Positions 46,250-58,390 of a stretch of 64,000 nt of DNA are shown piece after piece (the stretch's first letter is position 1; the number at the start of each line of letters is the position of its first letter). The notes under the pieces were generated by a model, which did no database searches, was not told the DNA's origin, and was given only the letters and a program-made list of their open reading frames with translations. A program made the position numbers and the translations under genes. The DNA comes from Acanthococcus lagerstroemiae (lineage: Eukaryota; Arthropoda; Insecta; Hemiptera; Eriococcidae): the NCBI GenBank assembly GCA_031841125.1, contig JAJSSI010000064.1, positions 1-64,000 on the forward strand. The letters run 5' to 3'.

Positions 46250-48010
46250 TAACATAATAAATAACTAACAAATAATAAAGAAAAATCAGAAGAGAATTAT
46301 GATAAAATGCAATAAAAACAAAACTCACATAATAGAGGATAAAATTGTAATATTTAAAAAAAAAATCCGAAAAGGAAAAATGAAAAAATTAGTAGCAAAA
46401 TCATCTTTACCTTTTGTCGAATATAAAAGGTAGTTAATTTTCCTCTTTTAGTAAAGAAAAAAATAAAGATAAAATTTATGTGAAAAATTTGTCCTTTGAC
46501 TCGATGATTTAAAAAAAATCATCCACGGCAAAAAATCCCCCCTCCTCCCCCCCCCCAAAAAAAAAAAATTGGAAGAAACCAGCGAGTTAAAAAATTATGC
46601 GCTCTCGCTTCAGCTGTTTAACCTTGAACTTTATTAAGTGCTTAGTTTCAAATGTTTTCATTTTTGTATTCGTTCATAATTTTTACTAATTTTCTTTTAA
46701 TAAACAAACTTTTGAACCTACGTATGCACAGTTGTTTTGGTTGGAACAACCAGAAAAATTTTTAGTACTGCCCATTATGGTCTCTAAAAAGAGCAGATAA
46801 AAATATTCAGAATAAAAAATAAGGTTCTATCAGGATTTAATTTTTCGGTAAAATTTTCTGCAACGGCATTTAATTTTTAAGCCTTGAAGGATTTGAATAT
46901 TGTCCACATTCCCCCAGAATCCCTACGATTGCGAATCATGTCGAAAATTGGTATGAGACAGACTCTCATGATATCGAATTTTGTTCAGTTTTCAACTCCA
47001 TTTTTCATGTAGAATTTTTAATACTTTTTTAACAAGCCCAATTTTTTACGAATTTTCGTATACAAGTAGTGAAATCTTCTGATATTCAATTAATTTGATA
47101 TTTCATATCGACCCCATTTTTCAAAATTTGAGATTTTTTACATCAAAATTATTGTTTTCTTTGATCACTCGGACTACAATTTCCCTGAACTGCCTTAATT
47201 TTTGCATACGAGTTCTTTACAGTCTCATAATATCAAATTGAGTTCTGTTTTCACTTTTACCAGCATTTTCAAATTTAGATACCATCTTTTCTTTTTCAAT
47301 TTGCGTATCCTAACCCTTTGATTATTTTTGTAGTTTCCCACAAATCTTTCTTAACGTCTGCATACGAGATAATTATTGAAATTTACCACATTGTAAAATT
47401 ATTCGAGTTTCGCGATTTTTTCTTCAGAACTTTTGTTAGAACTCATTCATTACTTTCCCTGAGTGACTGCAATTTTCAACGAATCAAGGCAAATTTTCCT
47501 TACCCATTTGATTGAAGATTTATATCAAATCAGGTCTATTTTCATGAATTTTTCGAATCCTAAAATGTTTTATTCTTAAAAATTTTTACTCAGATCTTTC
47601 CAGATATCTTTCTCGATTTTCGTACCCGAATTGTTCAAAGATTGACAATATCAAACTAACATATTATGTTCAATGTCTTGAAATTTTTCAAATTTTCCCT
47701 ATTTTTCCCCTTCTTTTCATCCTGACTTTCTGATTATTTTTTCTGACAGGAACACAATTATTTTCTATGAATCGTCCATTCTAAATACCAGTTATGCGAA
47801 AAGTCACGACATAATTTTCTATTCTATTAAATTATTCGAACTTCAATATTTTTCATTTTATTTAATCAAAATTCTTGTCATAACTCATCGCTCATCTTTC
47901 ATAGGATGACTGAAGAAATTTTTCACGAATCAAACGGAATTTCCCTATATGATATTAAAATTTAATTAGTGATACCAAATTAATTTAAATTTTCAAATTT
48001 GTAGAATTTT
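46250..48010 (+). repeat. AT-rich repeat block, copy 2
   Basis: Partner of 43441-44700. The offset grows from about 2.8 to 3.26 kb, so indels or local tandem copies separate the two. Confidence 0.75.
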
Positions 48011-48324
48011 TTCGAAATTAAAATTTTTTTCCCTTTAAAATCGTTACCACAACTTTGATTATTTTTCCAAAATGTGAATACAGTTTTCCTTATATCGTGC
48101 TTAATTTACTTAAACACTTTATTTGAATTTTCACGGTTTTAAATAAGGTCCATTTTTCCATTTCATCAAATTATTCCAATTGTTTGATACGTTCTTCAAA
48201 ATTCTTGCGCTGCACGCACTAATTATCTCCTCAGAATGACTGCAATGTTTACGAATCTAGCTGAATTCGTGAATTCTCATATTCTAGTTGGCGGAACACT
48301 TACGATATTTTTTACATATGAAAC

Positions 48325-48465
48325 GTTCCAGCCCTTTTTCTAGGGAGTTAAAATTTATTCGCCCCATTCCAAATTCGATTACAAACACGCCAAAATTCAG
48401 ATACCCTTAAGCTTGACTACTACTGTAATTTACAGGACAAACTTAGACAAATTTAAGTCAGAAAG
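48325..48465 (+). repeat. Direct repeat, copy 2
   Basis: See 45885-46065. Downstream, a 125-codon frame (48413-48790, plus) and an overlapping minus frame (48458-48814, 118 codons) show no recognised domain and face each other, so neither is called a gene. Confidence 0.8.
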
Positions 48466-48879
48466 AAAGAATGAAGTGAATTTCACTACTTTCTTTGAAG
48501 AAAGTGAAACTTGCTTTTCTTTCGTTGAGAGTACCTATCGACGCTCTATTTCGCGAATTCAATGGACCTGCTCCCTCTCTTTCGGGAAAAGAACCCAGTC
48601 TTTTTTTCCTATGGAAAATGAAGAAAATTTTGCCTTCACATTCCTCAATGAAAAAAATGCATTTTTTCTTGTCTTTAAACAAATGAAATCTGCAACCTGC
48701 GATCGCAAAATCCTTATTCCAATACCCAGTTTTTCCAATTTTTGGCATAGTCAAATTTACTTCTTCGGAGAGAAAAAACTCAGGAATTAACATGCCAACA
48801 GGATCAGAGATCAAAAATCTAATTGAATTTTAGAATTCAGCGACATATACTAACCCAGGTGTCTACCGGTTCAATAGGT

Positions 48880-49205
48880 CCAATAAATCCAATATAAGTT
48901 CATTTGGAAAATGGTCCAAGGAGTCAAATAAAAGTCAAATAATTTTAATTTTGGTCCAATAAAAATAATTGAAAAATAAAAAAATATGTGTAGTAATATT
49001 TTTTATGTTGTGGAAAACTTGACTGGATACATTATTTGAGAAAGGGTCAGTTCTTGGAAAGAGAGCATTCTTTCAGCGATTAAAAAAAGTTAGGTAATAA
49101 TAAATCAATAAATTATAAAAATTTTGCATGGACGTGACTTTTTTAGTTGTGATTGAGCATATGAAGTGGTTCAATAAAAAATCCTATAAAAGTCCAATAT
49201 TTTCC
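48880..49205 (+). repeat. Short GTCCAATAAA-type dispersed repeats
   Basis: Repeated GGTCCAATAAA, AGTCAAATAA and AAGTCCAATAT words in AT-rich DNA. No gene is seen from here to 49500. Confidence 0.45.
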
Positions 49206-49509
49206 GCTTTCAAATCTGGTAGATATACCCTGAAACCTCGTTATTTCGATATGTTAATTGATTTTCTGAGTTACCTATGTTAATTTTATCTATGAGAAAA
49301 TTGTTGAGAATTCTCTAAATCAGTAACCAAAAGATGCATGAGTCAAGTTCGCCTGTTTGTTAAAGGCCAAAGGCCAAATTAGGACTTTGTCGCCCAAATC
49401 AAAATTGATTGATTAAAAATTCGACTTTCTTTTCGAACTCAGTAATGCCAGACACCTCATATCCGTTCAAAATCAGTAAATTGTCTTGCCATCATTAGAG
49501 TGATCGAGA

Positions 49510-49510
<1 letters not shown>

Positions 49511-49551
<41 letters not shown>

Positions 49552-49580
49552 AATTGAGACAGACAGAGAGAGAGAGAGAC
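49511..49580. repeat. (GA)n microsatellite
   Basis: About 16 GA units, a G8 run, a short spacer and a second GA run. Confidence 0.95.
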
Positions 49581-49599
49581 CACGTTAACATCGTTCATT

Positions 49600-50835
49600 T
49601 GATAAGTCATATCATAAATCATTGATGACCCTGCACCCCTGCCCTAGAGAATTAATTAATTTGAATTTTACTTTGGTTTCGTAATTCGCAGAAGTGGGAC
49701 CTATTGCATGAAGCCCTTTGATAATCTGTATATACAGCTGACTTATAGGAAACTCTCTTCGATGAAGCAAAAGCTGTCATTTATCGGAAAACATTTTTTT
49801 AAAAAGAAGAACCATTCAATGCCAGAATACGCTAACGAAGATGAAAATTTTTCCTTTTCCGCAAGATAGTTCAAGACTCGAAGACATTTTCGGACCCAAT
49901 CTATGAGTATGTATTATCCAAGACTGCCGAAAATTCTTCAAACTCAACTCAAAAAAAATTACCAACAAATAATGCAATACAATAATGTTACGGTCATCTT
50001 CTGAAAATTACGATTCGTCATAACAAAGTCTTCAAGAACTTCTCTTATCTGAAGAATTCCTTTAATTTACATCAAATGGATACATCGGTGTTGACTTTGT
50101 AGCAAAGATGTTCTGAGAGAAATCCCTAAAAATGCTACGCGAAGATCCTTCTTTCCAGATATTTTCAACGGGCTCTTCATTCTCTTCCCCTATGAAGACT
50201 CTTCTTCCGCACCACGATCTCCATCTCCACCTGTAATCCTGATCTCGAGTCTCATTTACAACAAACCTTCACCCTATCGCGAACGCCCACGAAGATTAAA
50301 ACTGCTTAGCATTTCGAATGACGATTGACTCTTCGAGCGCAAAGACTTTGTCGTAGTGGACGTTACCGAAGTGGATTAAATTTTAGTTAGCGATTTAACA
50401 TTCATCAACTAGCGATCAACGAACGTCCTAACAATCCCTCACCCCACTAGCGAGGTGACTATACCCATCGATTCATATTGCATTTGCTGTAATGTTTGCG
50501 GTTTGAAACATGAAAATGAAATTGTAATGTAGGGACAGAAAAAATTGCCCCGCCAAAAGAAAGCACTTTAAGAAAGGCGGTTGCCCGGGGGATATCTTTC
50601 GCATTCTGACTATCACTTACAACTTCCCTTCCTAAAAAGTTACGTCTTCTTCACTGCTCCGCTGTCCTGGACTCAGGTTCCAGCTCCCCAAAACCATTTT
50701 CATGTATACTCTGATACATCCATGCCTCATCTGTATGTCCCACCGGAGACCGAATTAGGTTCACGTCATCTCATTAAACCACCTTTCGCTCATCCGTAAG
50801 AAATTCCTCCATACAGTTGAGTGAGATTAGTGAGT
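49600..50835. other. No supported gene
   Basis: A 72-codon frame at 50581-50799 is proline/serine-rich without a recognised motif. Confidence 0.5.
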
Positions 50836-50839
50836 TGGT

Positions 50840-50961
50840 AGTTTTCGGAATCGCCCGCTATCAAATAGGGTAAGCGGTAAACGCTAAACATTACACTGGG
50901 TTAAATGGAGAAATTAGCGTTTACCGCTTACCGTATTCGATAGCAGGCGATTGCAAAAACT
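50840..50961. mobile_element. Hairpin (fold-back) MITE-like element
   Basis: Two ~48-bp arms (50840-50887 and 50914-50961) pair almost perfectly around a 26-nt loop. The arms contain TAAGCGGTAAACGCTAA and its complement. No coding capacity and no clear target duplication. Confidence 0.8.
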
Positions 50962-52555
50962 CCCTATAATTAGGAACTGGATGAAAATTCGAAGGTGCGC
51001 AACTGTTACAGAGAAGTTCAGTAAGTTAATGGTACATCTTATGTCCGCTGTTTAGAAACCACGTAAACTTTTTAAAAACGCACTTTTTCGGCAACATGTA
51101 TAATAGTCGTCGATGGTCGAATATTTTCAGAGCGAGCGACGAGCCTAATACCACATCTGGTTTCGCTTAAACTTATAAAACGTGTCCCAATATCGGACAC
51201 TTCTCCAGCACCCCGCATGATCAGTGTTGTCGATTTCTTCTACAGGCATAAAATAAATACGCACCCCGTCGAAGCGACGAGGGTTGAGAAAGATTTTTAG
51301 TTCTCGCTTCTCGAGTTGCTTGATGATCCAAGCTTCTTGCCTTTGCGTGTTCTATAGTGGCTAATGGTTTAATTTTTCAGAGTATGAATTTACGTGGTTA
51401 AATTTATAGACTACTTTTTAATTAATAAACCATTTTAAAAGTTCGCCGGCCGGAGTCATTGAAAGTTTTATTTCATAATTGAAGCCACTTACTTCCCCAC
51501 GTTTGAAAATTTTATTTTGAGAAATTTATAACACCCGCTTTAAACAAGTGTCCAAAAAAGAATACGTAGAACTAGAGCATTATTTGGCACTAAGGAAAAG
51601 AAGCTTATAAATTTTCGCATTTTGAAAAACTTCATACGCTTCGGCATGTACGGGATTTGAGTTGACTGTTAATGCTAATGTTATGAAATCGGCGGACTGA
51701 TCGACTGCGCGAAATAAATTTGGCTTTGGATTTACTTTTAAAAACTTCTATTAAACATTTTTTTGAAAATATACAGCTTCGAAAAATGATGGCTCCGAGG
51801 CCTTAATGATGAACGACGTTACGACTGCGTTCAGATAATAATGATATCAATATACTCTCTCATTACACTTAAAAACTAATCGTTATATACACATCGTGAG
51901 TCGTACGCGGAAGATTTCGTGATTCAAAGGTGCATGTACGATTCCGGTAGATTTTTCAAAGGCGAGTCCTAATTCGGTACGATTCGTGAATGGATGACAA
52001 TTAATAAGACAACGAGTTTTATAAATAAAGAGTAAAGGTTTGAAGATATGGTATAATTTTATATTTAAATGTGATAAGAATACGTTTGATAGAATAGGTA
52101 GTTCAAAAAGTAATAACATGTTAGGGGAACCATAACACTAAAAAAACCGACTTTTTATTGTCATCATTGTTCGTATTTTACAATTTGGAAACATCCATCA
52201 GCAACTAGTTGAAAGCATTCCTGAGCAAGGATATTTTCTTTCTTTTCTATGAGTCGTAAAATATAGGAATGTGACGGTCGGCCTATTCTTTCACTATTCG
52301 GAGTTAGACCGAGTAAAAAGGAATATACCGAAAAGTAGTAAAGAATAGAATTGAATTGATATCCTTACAGCATACGTCTGGCTAATGAGGTCATTTATTG
52401 AAAAAATTTGGGAACCACCGTTCATGTAGCAGTTTTTGTGAAAAGAATTCATTGGCTTAATCTTTAAATGTACTCGGAAATAATCGCCGATTGTCAGCTT
52501 CATTTCTTTTGTGTGAAGGTCAATAAGCAAGAACTGCATACCGAGTTCATAAAAG
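50962..52555. other. No supported gene
   Basis: Short frames only. Confidence 0.5.
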
Positions 52556-52560
52556 ATAAA

Positions 52561-52763
52561 TTTTTTTTTTACGCTGTGGATTGGGTGCGGCTACTGGGGC
52601 CATTTGCCCAGGGGGTGATTTTGTGAAGATATTTGATTTTTGGTAATAGGGTTGAGCCGAAAAAACCGGCATTGTCTGTCAAGGTTGTGCGAGTCGAGTC
52701 GCCACGAGCCCGGAACCTCCGGATCACAAGTACAGCGCGGTGACCACTCGGCCACACAGACCT
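52561..52763 (-). mobile_element. tRNA-derived SINE with A tail
   Basis: The minus strand starts TCTGTGTGGCCGAGTGGTCA. The box-A match TGGCCGAGTGG (52744-52754) is followed by an anticodon-loop-like TTGTGAT and GGAGGTTCCGGGCTCG, a degraded box B. A ~100-bp unrelated body and a 10-A tail (52561-52570) follow. This is the layout of a Pol III SINE. A functional tRNA is unlikely because the acceptor and T arms do not close. A 65-codon frame across it is incidental. Confidence 0.75.
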
Positions 52764-52765
52764 CA

Positions 52766-53635
52766 AAAGGTAGTTTCTGGTCCCTTCACTTGACGGTGTA
52801 TTTTGAAGTAGTTCAATGACGTCAGTGATTTTTCTGGGTTCTTTCCGTATGCATATGCAGTGACTTTTTGGGTCCGGCGTTATGGGCAGGAGGTTAGCGG
52901 TGGGAATAACCTCCTGGCGGTGGGGAAGAGGGCCACTAGTGTCGGGAAAAGGGTCGATGATGACGGCGGAAGATTGCTGTGAGGAAGGGTCTCTTGGTTT
53001 TGGTGGTGATGGGAAGTTAGGGCTCAGAAATCGGTGTATCGGCCACCTTTATGCATGAGAAGTGAACAGCGCATCATGTGAAAGGATTGTATGAAGTACA
53101 TGAACTGATATTTACAGAGAGCAGAAAGTCAAATAGATTGTGAAAAGTGTGAAAGAAATTTGCCTTTAAAGACCTTCTTAATAATATTATATTAGCAGAT
53201 TCTCTTTGTAATATAGAGAATAGGCGAGTAACGTGGTTATCTTTACACTTTTCAGAGCACTGTACTACATGTTTCGATACCCTCCTTTGATGAGGGAGGA
53301 AAACTTTTTACCCCAAAATAAAACGAAGTACGTTTACTCTAAAACACCAGAGGGACAAAAAGGAAGTTTTTCCAATAAAAAATCATAGCACGAGTTAAGA
53401 TAATGTTTGATTTCTAATTCGTCGCCTTATTTTAAGTCAGAATAATGCGTAAACGTGAGCAAATTCCATACCTTGATTTTCTGAAACCTGGTGGGGATCT
53501 ACCCCTATCTTCACCACGGGTTACGACCGAAGAAATAGACAAACATAATATTATGAATATATTAATTCTTATACTCGGGAAGAATGGACTGGTCTATACG
53601 TATGTTTCCGCCAGAAGAACAAATAGAAGGTTGTT
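52766..53635. other. Unresolved; minus-strand frame open into the SINE
   Basis: From about 53030 down to 52766 one minus frame is stop-free (proline/serine-rich, then PDPKSHCICIRKEPRKITDV) and stays open into the SINE head. No start codon or family motif was recognised, so it may be an eroded retroelement fragment. Confidence 0.3.
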
Positions 53636-53639
53636 AACC

Positions 53640-53985
53640 ATTAATTTTTAAAGTCTGAAAAATCGAGAATTAGATTTTTGGAGTTGAGGGCAGGTTCCAC
53701 CCCTCGGGTCCACAAAGTATTTTAGTCGAAAAAATAAAGTCCTTAAAAAAGTAAGAAAAATCGAGAGTGAAACTTTTTGGCGTAGACTGCGAAGGTTTAC
53801 CCCTCAAGTTTCCAAAAGATTCCGATCGAAAATAAAAATAAAAGGTTCGACAAGAATAATGCTTCAGGTTCAACATATCAAGAATGACATTTTTGCAGTT
53901 GGGGCGGAGGCCTACCCTTCAGGTCCACAAGAGATTTCAATTCACAGAGGGTCACCAATAAAGTCTCGAAAATCGATTTGACTCA
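53640..53985 (+). repeat. ~105-bp satellite, about three units
   Basis: Same unit as 27858-33030. The last ~125 bp are nearly identical to 27858-27970. Confidence 0.85.
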
Positions 53986-54130
53986 TCTACTAAAGATAAA
54001 AAATCACCTTTGAAAAGACCTGCGGGTAGCGAATAAATTTTCGATGATGCCTTTCGTTCACATATTTTTTATCCCTTCTTTGGGTTTTGGGAGGCACATT
54101 GTACCACGGGTTTTGGGTTTTGTTTAACTA

Positions 54131-54375
54131 GATTAGTCCGGTAAACCAGACAGAATTCTCAGCCGAGTCTTGTGAATGGACTCCATGCGACAAAATATTG
54201 GTTGGATTGAAGGCTGACTCGACAGAGTCCCACGCAGTCTTTTGTAAGGCACTGCCGATTGCTTACTCGATCAGCAACAACATTCCATTTTATTGATGGA
54301 GATCCGATCCAGGAAAGGGTTACTTTCGAATCTGACCAGAGTCTTACAAGATCAACATCTGTGTAAGAGCACAAT
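54131..54375 (-). pseudogene. BEL/Pao RNase H-region remnant
   Basis: The minus strand reads VRLWSDSKVTLSWIGSPSIKWN and DRVSNRQ, the LWSDSxVxLxWI...W..xxANRVxxI pattern of BEL/Pao RNase H. After a frameshift near 54235 it continues WDSVESAFNPTNILSHGV and SVWFTGL, corresponding to WxxVxSxxNPADxxSRG...WWxGP. D-to-T and R-to-H changes in that motif and the frameshift indicate decay. Confidence 0.8.
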
Positions 54376-54879
54376 GATTAGCGTTTGTTGAGAGAATTCG
54401 AATAATAAAAGCGCCTGACACAATTCTAGCCGCGCAACCGAAACTTCTTTCAAGGGAGCTACCTACCCTCAATTTTTCGAACATATAGTAAGTAATAATA
54501 AAGAAACAAACAATTTTTGCCTAGTCGATGATGCCACAATAAATCACGGCTCCATATATGCGACCGTAAGTGTCGTTGAAGAGTCAGAGGAGCCACGCAG
54601 TTCGACTCGTGTATTAAAGAGTGCAGTAAAAATGTACATAGGTACCTTTCGATTTTATTTAGGATGTGCAGATTAACTCTAAAACTTCGTCAGTCCTTCA
54701 GGAAAGTCATCGGTGGCGGAACGGGAGGTGCAACGGATGTAGTTGCATCACCTGGAAAAATTAAGGGGTTGCATTACACCTCCTAAAAAAATTGAGGGGT
54801 GCATTGCCCCCCCCCCTGAAAAAAATTGAAAAGAGAAAAGAAGCGAAAAAAGGAAACGAAAAACGAGGCTAAGTCTGAG
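54376..54879. other. No supported gene
   Basis: Includes a G- and C-rich GGTGGCGGAACGGGAGG...CCCCCCCCCCTG stretch at 54712-54822 that may be an eroded hAT end. Confidence 0.35.
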
Positions 54880-55400
54880 ATATGACAAGAGATTTTGGCC
54901 CACCATTTTCAGGAAGGGCTACGTTCCTGGACCCCCTGCTAACTCTGTTACACCTCAATCCCTCTCTACAGGCTTCTCCTTCTGCGGCTCCACACCTACG
55001 GCCTCCTCTCTCCAACCCCCTCGAAGATCCACTAGTCCTCCAATCAAGAGCTCCCACCACCATGACCATTCCTCCCCCACGAGAACCGCCCCCTCGGGAT
55101 CCTCTCCCCAGCCCCTCCAGCACCACGGCCTTCAAGGACTTCCTCCTCCACCAAGACCTCTTATTCACCTTAAGCCCCCCGCCGCCCAGGGCGTTTATCT
55201 CCCTCCACAGCACCCGTCCCCACCGTGGCCCCCTGAAGGAGCTCCCTTCTCCACCATGAACCCCCCTGCTCAAGGGTAGACTAACCGGATAGAAATGAGC
55301 AATCAAGTGGCAGGGTAGGAAACCCGCAGTGGTTTTTTTCCCCGGTGGAAGGGGTGGCCGGGGCGGTGGAGGCGGGGGCGGCAGATTTTACTTTTTTAGT
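54880..55400 (+). repeat. Pyrimidine-rich repeat, copy 2
   Basis: Shares TTCCTCCTCCACCA and a G-rich 3' edge (GGGGCGGTGGAGGCGGGGGC) with 33040-33560. Frames of 125 (plus) and 145 (minus) codons overlap each other and are low-complexity, so they are not called genes. Confidence 0.6.
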
Positions 55401-55479
55401 ATACAGAGAGATAACTCAGCATACGCGTAGTTTCATCAGAACTCAGAAATAGTGCGCCAAGTATTCATGAGAGTGAGGA

Positions 55480-56090
55480 GGGGGCAGGCTTAGTAGTAAT
55501 ATAGTAATATAGCGCAGAAGGTGATGTACAAATAATATCACTACCTTAGCACAATACGGCACAAAGTGATACCTTATAAAAACTCCAAAATAGCAGGGCT
55601 GGGTCCACTTCTGAAAGTAAGGTTCTGTTTCCAGAATGACGGCACAACTTAGCACCAATCAGCCCAAGTATTATTTCAACAAAATTCGAACATGGCCGGT
55701 AGGCCTTCTTCGGGGATTGGTGTTATTACAGCGAAAGAGTATAGCCGATGAGGTAACCAAGCGCAACTAAGCCATCATAAATGTTGTTTTCTCAAGTTTC
55801 GGAAACGGGGACTTGGGTCATTTCCAGAAGTCCAGAATGGTAGGGCCATGGTAAAAAATAATGACCACACAACTTTCGCATAATTTAACACAACTCAACA
55901 CAAGTGATTTCGTCTAAATCCGAATGTAGCGGTCCTGACTCACTTTGGGTGTGGGAGGCTATAGGTAGTAATTCATCGAAGGGGTGGGTTAAAAGATAAT
56001 AATGGCATAACCTTAAACAAATTCAGCGCAAGTGTTGTTTCATAAATAAATAAAAAACATAGCGGAGCCTAGTTCGCTAGTTCTGACGTT
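55480..56090 (+). repeat. Diverged ~115-140-bp tandem repeats
   Basis: The pattern GGCACAACTTAGCACxAAT...CAAGT(A/G)TT(A/G)TTTC recurs near 55640, 55755, 55865 and 56005, with AATAGCAGGGCTGGGTCC-like blocks between. About four to five units. Confidence 0.6.
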
Positions 56091-56094
56091 AGTT

Positions 56095-58015
56095 TCTTAC
56101 GTATCTATAACAACAAAAACAAAGTCCATCACCTACATCGTAAACACTCAGCAACATAATGCTCGTCTATATAAAACAAGTTGCATAATCCTGTGTCGTA
56201 AGGCGTCAACAGTGAACAGAAAGTATCCATTTGTCGATCTATTACAGTACTGTTATTTTTTTTTATTGTAATAAATAGTAGTACCGTGCTCTTTCCTTTT
56301 TCATTTTATTGAGCAATATAAGTGTTGAATTCTTTTTTGTTTTCAGTGGAAGTAATCAGTACCTTCCATGCAGTAAAATTACCACTTTTTTCTTGAAAAA
56401 GTTAAATAGGGGCATAACTAATTTAAGAGTGAATTTATTGAGATTGTCACAGCTGATCAAAAGGATACATGGACGTACATTTTTCTTCACTTTTTTGACT
56501 TTCATTGTACAGTGTTCATTCGCAAAACAGAGAATAAAAAATTGGTTGTATTCCTCTTACATACGTACGAGTGAGATAAAAGTACATGAGAAAAATTGTA
56601 AAAAAGGTATATTTTAGTGCAATTCGAAACAGTATCCGTAGTAAAATGAATAGATGCGAGTTGTTCGTAATAAAAACAAGTTACTTAAAGCGACGCATCA
56701 CAGATACAACGTTAGTAGGGAACATAGTAAGTCAGTAGATGAATGCAGACTTTAGAGCTTCAACTACATACTATCATTGTCATTCGTGAAAACGAAAATC
56801 AGCAGAAATTTCAAATGCATAAGAGCACCAACACATATTGGGTCAAGTTTGAGCGAGTACCATAGAGAGGCAGCAACACGGCAGATCTGTCACAATTTAT
56901 ACTACATACAGCATACAGTTCTGCAACATACAAACATAAGCAAATAAGGGAAAACGGTATCATAACGGCCTACACATTTCCATTTCCCTGCAATCCATTT
57001 TTGCCGGGGGTTCATGACATTAACTAATTGGAAACAAATTTTTTCTCACAATATTCAAAACGCTTGTTGTGTGACAATTTCTTTAAGTACTTTTGGCTGC
57101 ACAGTAACATACAACTGGATACTAAGATCCAACAGATAGAAATGGGGGAAAACGTAGTAATTTCTCATAATATTCAAAACAATTAAAATCATTTGAAGGA
57201 TTACATTCATATTTTAAAAGGAAAATACGGCTTCTGTCACAAAGGCACACATGAACGATGAACTATGCTTCTTCCTAAAATTGTTTCTATTTCCAATTCA
57301 TCTTTTCAAAAGGAAATAATTAAACGAATATCTAGCAAATGGAATGGTAGAATGACAAATACAAATACAGTAGAACACAAATTAAAAATTTTACTATAAA
57401 AACGGAAGAGGTGTGACAATATAATTTCTTTCAATGTAATTTAAAAAAAACTAATGTATGGGTTTCATTGACCACTAATTGTGGACAGGGATATACGGCA
57501 CTGGATTTGCTATACACAAAATGAAAACAAATTACATTTTTTCCATGAATTACGAGCATCGTTCTTCGATAAACCGTTGTGTTCTGAACAAGGATATTAT
57601 TCACCAAATGAAGGAACAGAACTTTTTCCAGAACGCTGGAGTAATAGAGATGAGAATATCCTACGATGAATGCGAATGATTTGACCTTGCATGAGACGAA
57701 ATGTGGCGTAAAAATGTGTACAGAAATAATGAAACTGACAGAACAGAATGCCATTACTCACAATTAACATCGAGTATCTCCGTCAGAGGCGTAGTATTAT
57801 ATAAAACTGAGCAAACTTGCGAGTGCTACAATTCTGCAAACACGTCACACATATCGTTCCAGATTAAAATAATGTTGTACTTCATGAAGTATATACCTGT
57901 AACATGGCACAAATAAGATTACTATCAGGTTCTGATATATAAAGTAGTTACCGTCTAAATTATAAAGAACGCCACTAAGAACAAAGCAATTAATGCAGAT
58001 TCTACTTATGTACCA
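56095..58015. other. No supported gene
   Basis: Frames of 102 codons at 56309-56617 (plus) and 107 codons at 57431-57754 (minus, with two plus frames opposite) have no recognised motif. The plus frame at 57481-57669 (CSEQGYYSPNEGTELFPERW) faintly recalls mariner C-termini, but too weakly to call. Confidence 0.4.
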
Positions 58016-58390
58016 GAGGGTACTCGGGTAACGTATTGTTGCAGAGCGACTACCGACTACGTACTCGGTAGTCGGTTTCACGATACCAATACCAAGTATA
58101 CTTGTTCAGGAATCGTTTTTGTTTCGCGCTGTATTATGACTCATCTATGGGCGAGCGTTTCATCTTCATCATGTTCCTAGGGTAGGTTAGGTGGTGCAGA
58201 GGTGCAGTAGTGATGCCTTATCAGTGATACTTGTAATTGGCGATACCATATCACAAAAATGATTACTTGTTGCTGCAATATCAAGTATACTCGGTATCGT
58301 CCGAGTACTATTCGGTATCGTTTTAAGCGATACGATATCGAATACCACATGAGCATATACTCGTATCGTGCACTGCTCTGGTATGTACAC
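58016..58390. repeat. Palindrome-rich CTCGGTATCG region
   Basis: A hairpin GACTACCGA...TCGGTAGTC at 58048-58073, and repeated CGATACC/GGTATCG words at 58080-58370. Probably an eroded small transposon. Confidence 0.45.

Noticed and set aside
48413..48814. 125- and 118-codon frames on opposite strands
   Set aside because: They mirror each other, have no known motif, and lie beside a duplicated repeat.
52561..52763. Functional tRNA gene on the minus strand
   Set aside because: Box A is good, but the T arm and acceptor do not close and an A tail follows a long body, so a SINE fits better.
54712..54822. Another complete hAT MITE
   Set aside because: One end resembles a hAT terminus but no matching inverted end or 8-bp duplication was found.
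54869..55306. 145-codon minus and 125-codon plus frames
   Set aside because: They overlap on opposite strands in a simple C/T-rich repeat, and residues are dominated by G/R or P/S.
57481..57669. Mariner C-terminus
   Set aside because: A GI..LPERW-like echo only. No DD34D motif, no inverted ends and no continuous homology.
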